DNA of 64,000 nucleotides from Stenotrophomonas maltophilia (GTDB lineage: Bacteria; Pseudomonadota; Gammaproteobacteria; Xanthomonadales; Xanthomonadaceae). The DNA lies in assembly GCA_002364755.1 (NCBI GenBank), contig DEZI01000022.1:160124-224123 (forward strand). The letters run 5' to 3'. The notes beneath the pieces were generated by a model. It made no database searches. It saw only the letters and a list, made by a program, of their open reading frames with translations, and had not been told where the DNA came from. Each line of letters opens with the position of its first letter. Position 1 is the stretch's first letter. Below are positions 29,810-39,617 of the stretch, piece by piece. Made by a program: the position numbers and the translations under genes.

Positions 29810-30478
29810 GTGTCGAAAATCTTCCTGCTTGCCCTTCTCCTGCCCGTGTCCGTGCTGGCCAGCGATCTGGCCGATGACGGCTCCTGCCGCAACGGCGCGT
29901 TCCCTTCCGCGCAATCGGATTTCGCCGTGGCCAAGGTGGTGGGCACGCAGCGCCTGTATCTGCTGGGTGACATGGACGGCTGCCCGGCCAAGGGCGAACC
30001 GGCCTGCCGCCAGCGCAGCTACGTGGTGAGCGGTGACACGGTGGTGACCGGCCGTGACCTGGGCCCCTACCGCTGCGCGTTTTTCCCCAACAAGGTGGGG
30101 GGAAGTGCCGGATGGGTCGAGCGCAGCAAGCTGCAGCCGGTGGTACGGCTGACGCCGACGCTGCAGGGCTGGGCCGGTGACTGGAAGGATGGCGACAACG
30201 GGCTGAGCATCTCGGTGCGTGGCAGCCAGATTCACGTCGAAGGTGATGCCTACTGGCCGTCGGCAAACCCCACGCCGGAACAGCGGCCGTATGGGCCGAA
30301 CCTGGGCCAGGTGGAAGCGCAGGCCACGCCGCGCGGCAGCCAGGTGGATTTCGTCGAGGACAGCTGCACGGTGCACGCGCAGTTGCTGGGCGATGTGCTG
30401 GTGGTGTCGGACAACAGCGAGTGCGGTGGCATGAACGTGCGGTTCGACGGGGTGTACCGGCGTACCGGGGCGCGCTGA
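29810..30478 (+). CDS. exported protein with SH3-like segment
   Basis: A 222-residue protein starting at GTG 29810, directly before the signal peptide VSKIFLLALLLPVSVLA. An ATG 27 codons upstream is in frame but would give an abnormally long n-region. The mature protein has several Cys and a segment around 50-105 with SAGWVERSKLQPV that looks like a bacterial SH3 (ligand-binding) domain. Function unknown; periplasmic. It diverges from the IgaA-like gene, sharing a 148-nt upstream region. Confidence 0.6.
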   Translation: MSKIFLLALLLPVSVLASDLADDGSCRNGAFPSAQSDFAVAKVVGTQRLYLLGDMDGCPAKGEPACRQRSYVVSGDTVVTGRDLGPYRCAFFPNKVGGSAGWVERSKLQPVVRLTPTLQGWAGDWKDGDNGLSISVRGSQIHVEGDAYWPSANPTPEQRPYGPNLGQVEAQATPRGSQVDFVEDSCTVHAQLLGDVLVVSDNSECGGMNVRFDGVYRRTGAR

Positions 30479-30489
30479 TCCGCGCAAGG

Positions 30490-30512
30490 CAGTAGTTCCA
30501 CGCCATGCGTGG
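30490..30512. repeat. REP unit (TCCACGC type)
   Basis: GTAGTTCCACGC-CAT-GCGTGGAT, the same family as the units at 2745 and 2795 with one arm mismatch. Confidence 0.8.
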
Positions 30513-30524
30513 ATACTTCACATG

Positions 30525-30564
30525 TCGGGGTCAGAGCCCTTTCGCATGCGAAAGGGATCCGACT
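30525..30564. repeat. GGGGTCAGAGCCC hairpin repeat, copy 1
   Basis: Outer arms GGGGTCAGAGCCC and GGGATCCGACTCC enclose the palindrome CCCTTTCGCATGCGAAAGGG (30535-30554). A second copy at 43295-43333 keeps the outer arms but has a different, still paired, inner stem. Confidence 0.85.
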
Positions 30565-30571
30565 CCTTGGC

Positions 30572-32380
30572 TCAGCGCCGCCGTTCCAGCCACCACAACA
30601 GCGATGCGCACAGCACGAAGGCCAGCCACCACGGCCAGCGCGGACCTGGTACCGGCTGCATCGCAGCGTTGCTGGCGGGCATGGCTGCCGCCAGCGCCTG
30701 CGTCGTCGCATCGCTCATCGACTGTCGGTGCAGAACGGCCGCCGCCTTCGCGTCGAACACATAGCGCCAGACGGTCGTGTCGCCCTGCTGCAGCCGTTGC
30801 CAGCCTGCCGCCTGCGGCCACCAACCGGCGCAGCGCATCGACGAGGTAGCGGCATCGACCACCAGCGGCACGCCCGCGCCCTTCGCATCGAACGCCTGCA
30901 GCGGCGCCTGCACGCCACACAACGCGACGCGCTCGCCCAGCCATGCCTGCGCCTGCGGTGACCACAGCGCGTCCGTGCCGGACTGCGCACGCGCCAGCAT
31001 GGCGACCACACCGCTCCACAGTTCGCCGTGGCGATCATCGCGGCCGGCCAGCACCCAACGCCAGCTGTCGGTGACCGGCAGCAGACCGATGCGGCCCTTG
31101 CCGACGCTGCGCCAGCCACCCAGGGTCTTGCCTGCGCTGTCGTGCAGCAGGGCGCTGCCGTCGCTGACCTGCAGCGCCAGCGCCTCCAGCGAGGGCAGGG
31201 AGGCGCTGTGCGAGCTTCGGTCCGCCGCTTCGCCATCAGTGGTGGGCAGCGTGGCCGAATCCAGCGGGCCGCGCCGTGCGGCGAGCATCGTGCGTTCGCC
31301 ATCGCCAGGCAGTTCAATGGCATGGCTGCTGCCATTGCCCTGCACCGGCAGGCCGAGATCATGCAGGCGTTGCCGCGCGCTGGCCGATGGAGCGCCGGCG
31401 CTGCGCACCAGCACACCGAGGCCATCGCGCAGTGCCTGGCGCACCGCGGCCAGTTGCCCGGCGCTCAATGCCGACAGGCTGCGCTCGTCCAGCAGCAGCA
31501 GGTCGCTGCGCGACAGGGCGGCCGCATCCAGCGCCACCGCGCCATCGCCCACGCTGAGCCCGGCGCCGGTGTCGGCCTGCACCTGCACCCGCAGGCCAGC
31601 ATCGGTGGCCCAGCGTCGCAGGTACTTCAGTTCCGGCCCGGGCGCGCTGGCACGCACCAGCAGGCGCAGCGGTGCGGCTGCCAGCGTCTGCTGCGGCACC
31701 GGCACGCTGTCCAGCACATGGGCCTGCGCATCCAGCAGGCGCAGATGGAAAACGCTGCGGCCCGGCGCGCGGGCGATGCCGCTGAGCTGCACGCGGCCAT
31801 CGGCGGCCACGTCCACGCGATCCACCACGGTGTCGGCCGGGTCCAGCAGTTCGGCGCGGCCAGCGGTGACACCGTGTGCCTGCGCGTGCACCTCGAAGCG
31901 CGCACCGGGCGCGGCATCGGCCGGCGGCTGCAGCGCGATCCAGCCACGCGGCGCAGGCGACGCCTGCCAGCGCAGGTTCGCCGGCAGCACGGTGTCGCGG
32001 TCACGTGCGGCCAAGCCGGCGCCGACCAGGGTCAACATGGAGGCCGGGTGCTGGCGCAGTGCCGTGGCCAGATCAGGCACGCGCTGGCCGCCCGGCACAT
32101 CCGCCGCCTCCGGCAACAGCAGCAGCGGGCCATCGCCGGCCGGCAACACGCCGGCAGCTGACGCATCGGCAGTCAGCACGACCAGGCCGCCCGCAGGCCG
32201 CTGCTGGCTGGGCGGCAGCAGGCAGAAATACAGCAGCACCGCAGTGATCGCCTGCAGGCCCAGCCGAACCGCGCGGCGGCCGCGATGTGCGGTGCGCGCA
32301 CGCAGCTGCAGGACGCTGGCGATGATGACGATGACCGCCAGCGCCACGGCCAGCCACAGGTTCAAGGCAGTGGCATTCAT
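30572..32380 (-). CDS. membrane-anchored protein of unknown function, last gene of the tldD-moxR operon
   Basis: A 602-residue protein with two N-terminal membrane helices (residues 5-24 and about 42-57), a long periplasmic or extracytoplasmic part (about 60-570) and a C-terminal helix (WWLAFVLCASLLWWLERRR). Such proteins often close MoxR/DUF58 operons. GGAGGT precedes the ATG by six bases, and the start overlaps the DUF4175 stop (ATGA), so it is translated with it. I see no catalytic motif. Role presumed structural in a membrane complex. Confidence 0.8.
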   Translation of the reverse strand: MNATALNLWLAVALAVIVIIASVLQLRARTAHRGRRAVRLGLQAITAVLLYFCLLPPSQQRPAGGLVVLTADASAAGVLPAGDGPLLLLPEAADVPGGQRVPDLATALRQHPASMLTLVGAGLAARDRDTVLPANLRWQASPAPRGWIALQPPADAAPGARFEVHAQAHGVTAGRAELLDPADTVVDRVDVAADGRVQLSGIARAPGRSVFHLRLLDAQAHVLDSVPVPQQTLAAAPLRLLVRASAPGPELKYLRRWATDAGLRVQVQADTGAGLSVGDGAVALDAAALSRSDLLLLDERSLSALSAGQLAAVRQALRDGLGVLVRSAGAPSASARQRLHDLGLPVQGNGSSHAIELPGDGERTMLAARRGPLDSATLPTTDGEAADRSSHSASLPSLEALALQVSDGSALLHDSAGKTLGGWRSVGKGRIGLLPVTDSWRWVLAGRDDRHGELWSGVVAMLARAQSGTDALWSPQAQAWLGERVALCGVQAPLQAFDAKGAGVPLVVDAATSSMRCAGWWPQAAGWQRLQQGDTTVWRYVFDAKAAAVLHRQSMSDATTQALAAAMPASNAAMQPVPGPRWPWWLAFVLCASLLWWLERRR

Positions 32381-34542
32381 GGCTGCACCTCCAGTGCATC
32401 GAGGTAACGCTGGCCCATTGCATCTGGGGCGGTGCGCCGCATCACCTGCGGCAACGGACGCTGCAGGGCGCGCCACAGCTGTGCGCGCAGGCGCTGGCGG
32501 CAGTCGCTGCAGTCCGGCTCGATGCGCAGCTGTTCAATGGCGGCGGCCAGATCGAGGGCGTCGGGCAGGAAGGGGGCGTTGCGCTGCTGCCACGCGGCCA
32601 AAGCGTCCAGGTCAGGCGTGCCATCACCATCGCCCAGCCGCTGCCAGGCCTCGACGACGGCCGGGTCCGGTGGCGTGCGTGCGGCCAGCGGCAGCTCGCG
32701 GCTGGCCAGTCCGGCGCGGTCGCCGCCCAGCCGTCGGCCCTCGTCGATCGGCGGCAGTTCCGGGCCGACGCGGGCCAGATAGATGCGCTCGGCCTGCTGC
32801 ACCTGCTTGATGAAGGCCAGCGCCTTGTAGGCGAATGGCAGCGCCTGCTCCGGGCGGCCCTGGCGCAGCTCACCCTCGGACGACCACATCTGGTCCAGCG
32901 CGGCCTTCAGCGTGGCGCGGGTCTGCGGGTCGAGCAGGGTGGCGGCCTCGGCGTGGTCGTGGGTGTGGCCGTACTCGGACAGCACGTCGGTGGCGCTGCC
33001 GAACACCGGCGGCGTGTCGGCGTTGCTGGTCGTACCGCCGTGATCGTGGCCATGCTCATCGTGCCCAACGTCTTGCGCATGTCCGTGATCATCGTCGTGA
33101 TCATGCGCGTCCGCCGTGGGTGCATCACTGGTGGGCAGGTCGCTGGTCGGCGGCGGCTTCGCCCCGCCTTCGCTTTCCTCGCCGAGGAACTGCCCGTAGC
33201 GCAGGCGCAGGATGCGCTGGTCGACGCCGATGGCATCGCTGCGTTTGATGAAGTCATCGGCGGCCAGGCTGCGGCGTTGGCGGATCAGCGCTTCGGCGTC
33301 GATGATGATCTGCCGCTGGCTGCGGAAGTAGGCCGGCAGGGTCTTCTTGATGCGGCCTTCCAGTTCGGCACCGAGCGCGACTTCGGTGGTCGGCAGGCGC
33401 AGGATCACGCTGCTGCTGCGCCCGGTCTGCGCGCTGGGGGCATGGTTGTCGCGCACTTCCAGCTGGGCGATCACATCGTTGCCGGGCTGCGCGCCGAGTG
33501 CCGCCAGATCGAGGGTGTGGGCGAAGCGCCGCGTGGTGGGTTCGCCGCTGCCGGTGAGGGTGACGCTGCGCTGGACGAAGGTGATGTTCTCGCCACTGCC
33601 CTGGGTGATGGTGAGAGAGAGCTTCGCCTGCGCGGCCACGCCGTAGTCATCGCTGGCTTCGAAGCGCAGCGCCCACTGCCTCTGCCCCGGCGTGCCCAGC
33701 ACCAGGCTGGCAGCCGGTTCCAGCACGCGCACGCTGGGTGCGCGGTCGGCCACCACGTCCAGCCGGTACAGGCGGGTGCTGGCCAGGGCGGGCTCGCTGA
33801 CTACGCGGTACAGCACCGGCGCGTGGGCTACGTCCTGCGCCTGCCATTGGCCATCGTGCTCGCGCAGCGGCAGCCGTCGCCCGTCGTGGAACTGCAGCCA
33901 TGCCTTGCTGGGCGTGCGGTCGAAGCGCAGCGACCACGACAGCCGGCTGTCGGCGGCCACCTTGGCGTCCAGTGCGTTCTGGGTGAGCGTGGCCTGGCCG
34001 GTGTACGTCGGTGCATCGATCTGCAGGCGGGTCGACTGCAGCTGCAGCGGACCGGCCGCGGCCACAGGCGCCGTTGCGGTAGCACCGATGCCTGCGGAGA
34101 CGCCCGCGCTGCGTGGCCAGCCCAGCGCGAGCAGGGCGATGGCCAGCCCGCCGATCCAGCATAGCGCCAGTGCGGCGCGCGGCCAGCGCGGGCGCAGGTC
34201 CGGCATCGTGCGTGCCAGCGTGGCCAGCACATGCGCGCGCTGGCGCTGCTGCAACGGGTTGAGGTGGGCGACATCGGCGAACAGCAGATCGGCGCTGTCC
34301 TCACTGCGGCCGCTGCCATCGAGCTGGCGCTGCAGCCAGCGCCGGTTCAACTGCCTTGCCCGCGCGACGGCCACGCCGCCACAGGCCAGCAGGGCCAGCG
34401 TACCGACCACGCAGGCGGCATCGAAGCCGGCCAGGCGCAGGGTCAGCGCGGTGGCGGCCAGCGCCCACGGCAGGCCAAGCAGGACGGTGATGCTGGCGCG
34501 GCGGCGACGTGCGCGCTGCCAGCCGCGCTGCAGTGCGTTCAT
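32377..34542 (-). CDS. DUF4175-type membrane protein with a His-rich loop
   Basis: A 721-residue protein with two N-terminal membrane helices (about 15-60), a third near 120-140, then a large extracytoplasmic part resembling DUF4175. A segment near residues 475-505 is packed with His, Asp and Glu (DAHDHDDDHGHAQDVGHDEH), a likely metal-binding loop. GGAGG precedes the ATG. Both ends overlap neighbours by four bases (ATGA), so expression is tightly linked to the BatA-like gene and the terminal membrane gene. Confidence 0.85.
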   Translation of the reverse strand: MNALQRGWQRARRRRASITVLLGLPWALAATALTLRLAGFDAACVVGTLALLACGGVAVARARQLNRRWLQRQLDGSGRSEDSADLLFADVAHLNPLQQRQRAHVLATLARTMPDLRPRWPRAALALCWIGGLAIALLALGWPRSAGVSAGIGATATAPVAAAGPLQLQSTRLQIDAPTYTGQATLTQNALDAKVAADSRLSWSLRFDRTPSKAWLQFHDGRRLPLREHDGQWQAQDVAHAPVLYRVVSEPALASTRLYRLDVVADRAPSVRVLEPAASLVLGTPGQRQWALRFEASDDYGVAAQAKLSLTITQGSGENITFVQRSVTLTGSGEPTTRRFAHTLDLAALGAQPGNDVIAQLEVRDNHAPSAQTGRSSSVILRLPTTEVALGAELEGRIKKTLPAYFRSQRQIIIDAEALIRQRRSLAADDFIKRSDAIGVDQRILRLRYGQFLGEESEGGAKPPPTSDLPTSDAPTADAHDHDDDHGHAQDVGHDEHGHDHGGTTSNADTPPVFGSATDVLSEYGHTHDHAEAATLLDPQTRATLKAALDQMWSSEGELRQGRPEQALPFAYKALAFIKQVQQAERIYLARVGPELPPIDEGRRLGGDRAGLASRELPLAARTPPDPAVVEAWQRLGDGDGTPDLDALAAWQQRNAPFLPDALDLAAAIEQLRIEPDCSDCRQRLRAQLWRALQRPLPQVMRRTAPDAMGQRYLDALEVQP

Positions 34543-35657
34543 GACGGCCTCCACGCTGCCCGACTGGCCATCCCGCGTTCCAGCGCGAACAGCAGCACGA
34601 TGGCCAGCAGCAGCCACGGGGTCAGCTCGCGTGGTGCGGCGGCAGCCATGGGCAGTACCGCCTGCTGCGGTGCCTGATCCCGCGCATCGCCCACACGCGG
34701 TGGCACTGGCGGTTGCAGGGCCAGCAGCAGGGCCTGCGGCAAGCGGGCATCACGCAGGGCGCCGTTGTGGGCGGCATCCCATCCGCCGGGCAGCGATAGC
34801 AGGCGGCCCTGGCCGACGCGCTGCTGCCACAGCAGCGGCGCGCCTTCTGCACTTCGCAGCACCACCGTGGCGGCAGCATCAGGTCTGGCCGCGGTCATCA
34901 CGCTGCCGCCATCGCGCAGCCACGCCTGCCACGCAGCCGGCAGTGCATCGGTTCGGCCCCACACCGCAATCTCGCCGCGTGCGGGGAGCGTGTCGGCAGG
35001 CAGCTCGGCGGCGGCGGGCCGGGGGCTCCACGCACGCTGCAGGGCGCCGATCCAGTGCCGCGCGCTGGCCGGTGCCTCGGCATGCACGCGCAGGCGTGGC
35101 GAGGCCACTGTGGCCTGTGCGCTGGCGAGGGTCATCGGATGCGCCTGCCACTGCACGGGATGCGACAGCTGCAGGCGTCCGCCATCGAGGCCGGGCAGCG
35201 GGTCGGGCACATGCACGGTCAGCGCAGTGCCGGCGGGCAGCTGCGCGTCGAGTTCGCGCAGCAGGCTTGGCAGCGGTGCAGATGTCGCGGGCGCGGGCTG
35301 CTCGACGGACGGGAAGCCAGGCGCGAGCCAATGCCAGTTGCCCTCTTCGCCGGTGCCGCGCAGTGCGCGGGCATCCAGCCCGGGGGCGACCACGATCCAG
35401 GCGCTGGGCGGTGCTGGGCTGCCGGTCAGCGCCGGGCGCGCCAGCAGCAGCGCCAGTGCGGCCAGCAACAGCAGGCGCACCAGCAGCAGCGGCCAATCAT
35501 CGAAGCGGATGCGCTGGCGTGGGCGGATCTGTGCGCGCAGCCAGCGCAATGCGGCGAAATCCAGCGGCGTGTATGGATGGCGCCGCGCCAGGTGGATCAG
35601 CAGGGGCAGCAGCCACGCGGCCAGTGCGGCCAAGCCCAGCGGGAACAGCAGGTTCAT
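34539..35657 (-). CDS. BatA-like N-terminal membrane-domain protein
   Basis: A 372-residue protein that starts with the aerotolerance (BatA) N-terminal module: helix FPLGLAALAAWLLPLLIHLA, the amphipathic RWLRAQIRPRQRIRFDDWP and a second helix LLLLAALALLLARPAL. The rest is extracytoplasmic, with a final helix near the C-terminus. A von Willebrand MIDAS motif is not evident. It overlaps the DUF58 gene by four bases and the DUF4175 gene by four. Confidence 0.85.
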   Translation of the reverse strand: MNLLFPLGLAALAAWLLPLLIHLARRHPYTPLDFAALRWLRAQIRPRQRIRFDDWPLLLVRLLLLAALALLLARPALTGSPAPPSAWIVVAPGLDARALRGTGEEGNWHWLAPGFPSVEQPAPATSAPLPSLLRELDAQLPAGTALTVHVPDPLPGLDGGRLQLSHPVQWQAHPMTLASAQATVASPRLRVHAEAPASARHWIGALQRAWSPRPAAAELPADTLPARGEIAVWGRTDALPAAWQAWLRDGGSVMTAARPDAAATVVLRSAEGAPLLWQQRVGQGRLLSLPGGWDAAHNGALRDARLPQALLLALQPPVPPRVGDARDQAPQQAVLPMAAAAPRELTPWLLLAIVLLFALERGMASRAAWRPS

Positions 35658-36550
35658 GCGCCGCCCCCGCGGCCGAACAGCGCCTGCAGCGGCTGGTCCA
35701 GCCGCTGGTCGAGCCAGCCGGTGGCGCTGGCGATGCCGCTGGCCTGCAGGCGTACCTGAAGGGCGCTGTGGGCGGCGGCGAAGCGCTGCAGGTAGTCGGC
35801 GCGGATCGCGGCGCCGTCACCCAGCAGTTCCTCGCCGGTTTCCGGATCGCGGAAGCGATGGCCGGCATCGAAGGGGAAGTCACGCTCGTCGGCGGTCAGC
35901 ACCTGCAGCAGCATCACCTCGCGGCGCGCGCTGGCCAGGTGTTCCAGCAGCACGATGCCGGCTTCATCGAAGCCATCGCCGATGGCCAGCAGCAGATCGC
36001 CCGGGCGCACGCGTTCCCACAGCGGGCGCAGACGGTCGGCGGCTGGCCAGCCACCGCTCGCCTGCAGCGAATGCAGCTGCAGGTGCACGCGGTCACGCTG
36101 GCGCGCGCCATTGCCGGCCGGTACCAGCTGCAGGCCATCGCCGTTGATCGCCAGCAGGCCGAAACGATCGCCCTGCTGCAGGGCCAGCTCGACCAGGCAG
36201 GCGGCCAGCCCTCGCATGTGGTCCAGGCGCGTGCGTTGCGGCGCGGCGCGGTCGGCCTGGCTGGCCGAGGCAGTGGCATCGAGCAGCAGCCAGACGGTGA
36301 TCGGGCTTTCGCGTTCGGATTCGCGCACGAAGAAGCGGTCTGAGCGCGCGTACAACTTCCAGTCGATCTGGCGCAGTTCGTCGCCGGGTTCGTAGGCGCG
36401 GTACTGGGCGAATTCCAGGCCGGCACCGCGGCTGCGGCTGGCGTGCTGGCCGATGCCGCTGGCGCCACTGGCCAGGCGCGGCCGCAGGCGCAACGTGCGC
36501 AGGCGCGCACGCAGTTCCGGTGGCAGGGTCAGCGGAGTACCGGTGCTCAC
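35654..36550 (-). CDS. DUF58 domain protein
   Basis: A 298-residue cytoplasmic protein with the DUF58 signature FAQYRAYEPGDELRQIDWK near residue 50 and a von Willebrand-like core (ITVWLLLDATASAS). DUF58 proteins are encoded beside MoxR ATPases and are thought to act as their substrates or adaptors. Start is GTG. It lies 7 nt after moxR. Confidence 0.92.
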   Translation of the reverse strand: MSTGTPLTLPPELRARLRTLRLRPRLASGASGIGQHASRSRGAGLEFAQYRAYEPGDELRQIDWKLYARSDRFFVRESERESPITVWLLLDATASASQADRAAPQRTRLDHMRGLAACLVELALQQGDRFGLLAINGDGLQLVPAGNGARQRDRVHLQLHSLQASGGWPAADRLRPLWERVRPGDLLLAIGDGFDEAGIVLLEHLASARREVMLLQVLTADERDFPFDAGHRFRDPETGEELLGDGAAIRADYLQRFAAAHSALQVRLQASGIASATGWLDQRLDQPLQALFGRGGGA

Positions 36551-36557
36551 GCGTGCT

Positions 36558-37541
<984 letters not shown>

Positions 37542-37554
37542 GGCGGTGGTCCGT

Positions 37555-38262
37555 TCAATTGTTCAACGCGTAGATCACGATGTTGACGCCGAAGCGGGTG
37601 TTGTCTTCGGCCAGGAAGCGCTTGTTGCGCCAGTCGTAGTCCCACTCGCAGCCGTAATCCTTGTTGCTGTAGAGCAGGCACAGGCGGCCATCGACGTCGA
37701 TGCCCTTCAGGTAGTCGTGCACGAGGTCGTCGCCCCAGCCGTTGAGCTCGAAGCCGGTGGCGGGCGGGCCGTCGGGGAAGCGGAAGAAGCTGCGGTACAG
37801 CGCATGGCTGTTGGGCAGCCTCTGCAGGGCCCTGGGCCCGAACAGTCGACCCATCTGCGCCTCGAACGAGGTGGCGAACAGGCCGTCGATGTCATGGTTG
37901 CAGTCGTCGACGAAAACGAAGCCGCCGTTGCGCACGTAGCGTACGAAGTTCTGCCGCTCGGCGGCGTTGAACTCCACCAGCGTGTGCCCTGCCAGGTAGC
38001 AGAACGGCGCTTCCAGCATGCGCGGGTCGGCCAGGGCCACCACGTGTTCCTGCGGGTCGACGCGCAGCGAGGTGTAGTCGATCAGCGAGGTGATCAGGTT
38101 GGACGGCATGCGCGCGTCCACGTCCCAGTCGCCGGAGTCGTACTGCAGGCGGGTGAACCAGAAGTCGTAACGCGAACTGCGCGGGCCTGCCTGCGCGAAG
38201 GCCGGCAGCGCCGCCGCCGAAGCGGCAGCGGCCAACCAGCGCAGGCAGGCCCGCCGATCCAT
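37555..38262 (-). CDS. DUF4159 protein with N-terminal export signal
   Basis: A 235-residue protein. The N-terminus MDRRACLRWLAAAASAAALPAFAQA has an RR pair before the hydrophobic core, compatible with Tat or Sec export. The mature part resembles DUF4159 (glutamine amidotransferase-like Rossmann fold: GGFVFVDDCNHD, LYRSFFRF). DUF4159 proteins recur in MoxR/DUF58 operons. Its ATG overlaps the TldE-like stop by one base (TGATG). Confidence 0.85.
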   Translation of the reverse strand: MDRRACLRWLAAAASAAALPAFAQAGPRSSRYDFWFTRLQYDSGDWDVDARMPSNLITSLIDYTSLRVDPQEHVVALADPRMLEAPFCYLAGHTLVEFNAAERQNFVRYVRNGGFVFVDDCNHDIDGLFATSFEAQMGRLFGPRALQRLPNSHALYRSFFRFPDGPPATGFELNGWGDDLVHDYLKGIDVDGRLCLLYSNKDYGCEWDYDWRNKRFLAEDNTRFGVNIVIYALNN

Positions 38263-39596
38263 CAGACCGCGTCGGACAGCGAGGTGAAGGTGAAATCGCG
38301 CAGCTTCATCGGGGGGATCATCATCACGAAGCTGGATTCATCACCGGCCACGCGCACCGGCTTGCCCAGTTCTTCGATGTTGTTGAGCATGATCACCGGC
38401 GATTCGTTGAAGCGGAAGTTCTTCACCGGGTGCTTGATCTGGCCGTTCTCGATGTAGAAGGTGCCATCGCGGGTCAGGCCGGTCAGCAGCACGGTCTGCG
38501 GGTCGACCATGCGGATGTACCAGGTGCGGGTGACCAGGATGCCCTTCTGGGTGCCGCGCACCAGATCAGCGGTGGTCTTGTCACCACCGCTCATCAGCAG
38601 GTTGCCCGGCGTGGCCTTGGCGGTCTTGCCCTGCTTCTGTGCCCAGAAGCGCGAGTAGTCCAGGTTGGCGACCTTGCCGTTCTCGATGATGGCCATGCGC
38701 TCGCGCGGCATGCCCTCGCCATCCCACGGCAGCACCGGCGCATCGGCATGCCACGGGTCGGCGTACATGCTCACGCGCGGGTCGTAGACCTGCTCGCCCA
38801 GCTTGTTGCCGCCGCCCTTCCTGGACAGGAAGCTGCGGCCTTCATCGGCCGAGCGTGCGCTGAAGAAGTTCATCATGAAGCTGATCAGGCCGGCAGCCGC
38901 AGCCGGTTCCAGGATGACCGTGTACTTGCCCGGTTCCAGCGCCTTGGCTTCCGACGATTCGGTGGCCTTGCGCATGGCGATGCGGATGTCCTGGTCGGCC
39001 TTGAAGTCCGCCGCGTCCTTCAGGTTGCGGCCGACCCAGCCCGAACCGCGGCCGTCTTCGGTGCGCACGGTGCAGGTGTAATCGAAGCTGGTGCTGCGCT
39101 GGTAGCCGAAGTTGCCGTTGCTGTTGGCGGTGGCATAGAAGCCCTGGCCATCTTCCAGGAAGCCGGCGGCGATCAGGCCGTTGCCACGGCACGGTGCGAT
39201 GGAATCGGCGGCGACCTTGGCGCGGAACGCCGGATCGATCGCAGCGGTGGATTCGCTGAAGGTGGGGCTGGCGCGGTAGGTCTGCTTGCCGATGGCCGGC
39301 ATGAACTCCGGGTTTTCCGGGGCCAGGCGGGCCAGGTCCTCGGCGCGGCGCACCACGCGTTCCAGCGCGGCATCGTCGAACTCGTTGATCGAGGCGGTGC
39401 CCACGCGCTTGCCGAAGGCCACGGTGACGGCCAGTTCGGTGTTGTCCACGATGCCACTGGTGGAGACGTTGTTCAGGGCAAAACGGATGTTCCCGTTGAT
39501 CGAACCGGCCAGCACGGCGGTGCACTCATCGGCCTTGGACAGGGCGATGACCTTGTCGAGGATGGCCTTGGCCTGGGCTTCGGTGAAGATACTCAT
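38262..39596 (-). CDS. TldE/PmbA-like peptidase partner, no export signal
   Basis: A 444-residue member of the TldD/PmbA family lacking the HExxxH zinc motif, so it corresponds to the non-catalytic TldE/PmbA subunit. The N-terminus (MSIFTEAQAKAILDKV) has no signal, and an in-frame TGA just upstream excludes an extension. AGGAG precedes the ATG by ten bases. It follows two TldD-like genes with Tat leaders, suggesting it pairs with them. In enteric bacteria TldD/TldE forms a heterodimer that trims peptides such as microcin B17 precursor. Confidence 0.9.
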   Translation of the reverse strand: MSIFTEAQAKAILDKVIALSKADECTAVLAGSINGNIRFALNNVSTSGIVDNTELAVTVAFGKRVGTASINEFDDAALERVVRRAEDLARLAPENPEFMPAIGKQTYRASPTFSESTAAIDPAFRAKVAADSIAPCRGNGLIAAGFLEDGQGFYATANSNGNFGYQRSTSFDYTCTVRTEDGRGSGWVGRNLKDAADFKADQDIRIAMRKATESSEAKALEPGKYTVILEPAAAAGLISFMMNFFSARSADEGRSFLSRKGGGNKLGEQVYDPRVSMYADPWHADAPVLPWDGEGMPRERMAIIENGKVANLDYSRFWAQKQGKTAKATPGNLLMSGGDKTTADLVRGTQKGILVTRTWYIRMVDPQTVLLTGLTRDGTFYIENGQIKHPVKNFRFNESPVIMLNNIEELGKPVRVAGDESSFVMMIPPMKLRDFTFTSLSDAV

Positions 39597-39617
39597 GGTG
39601 TAAGGGCTCCTGACCGG

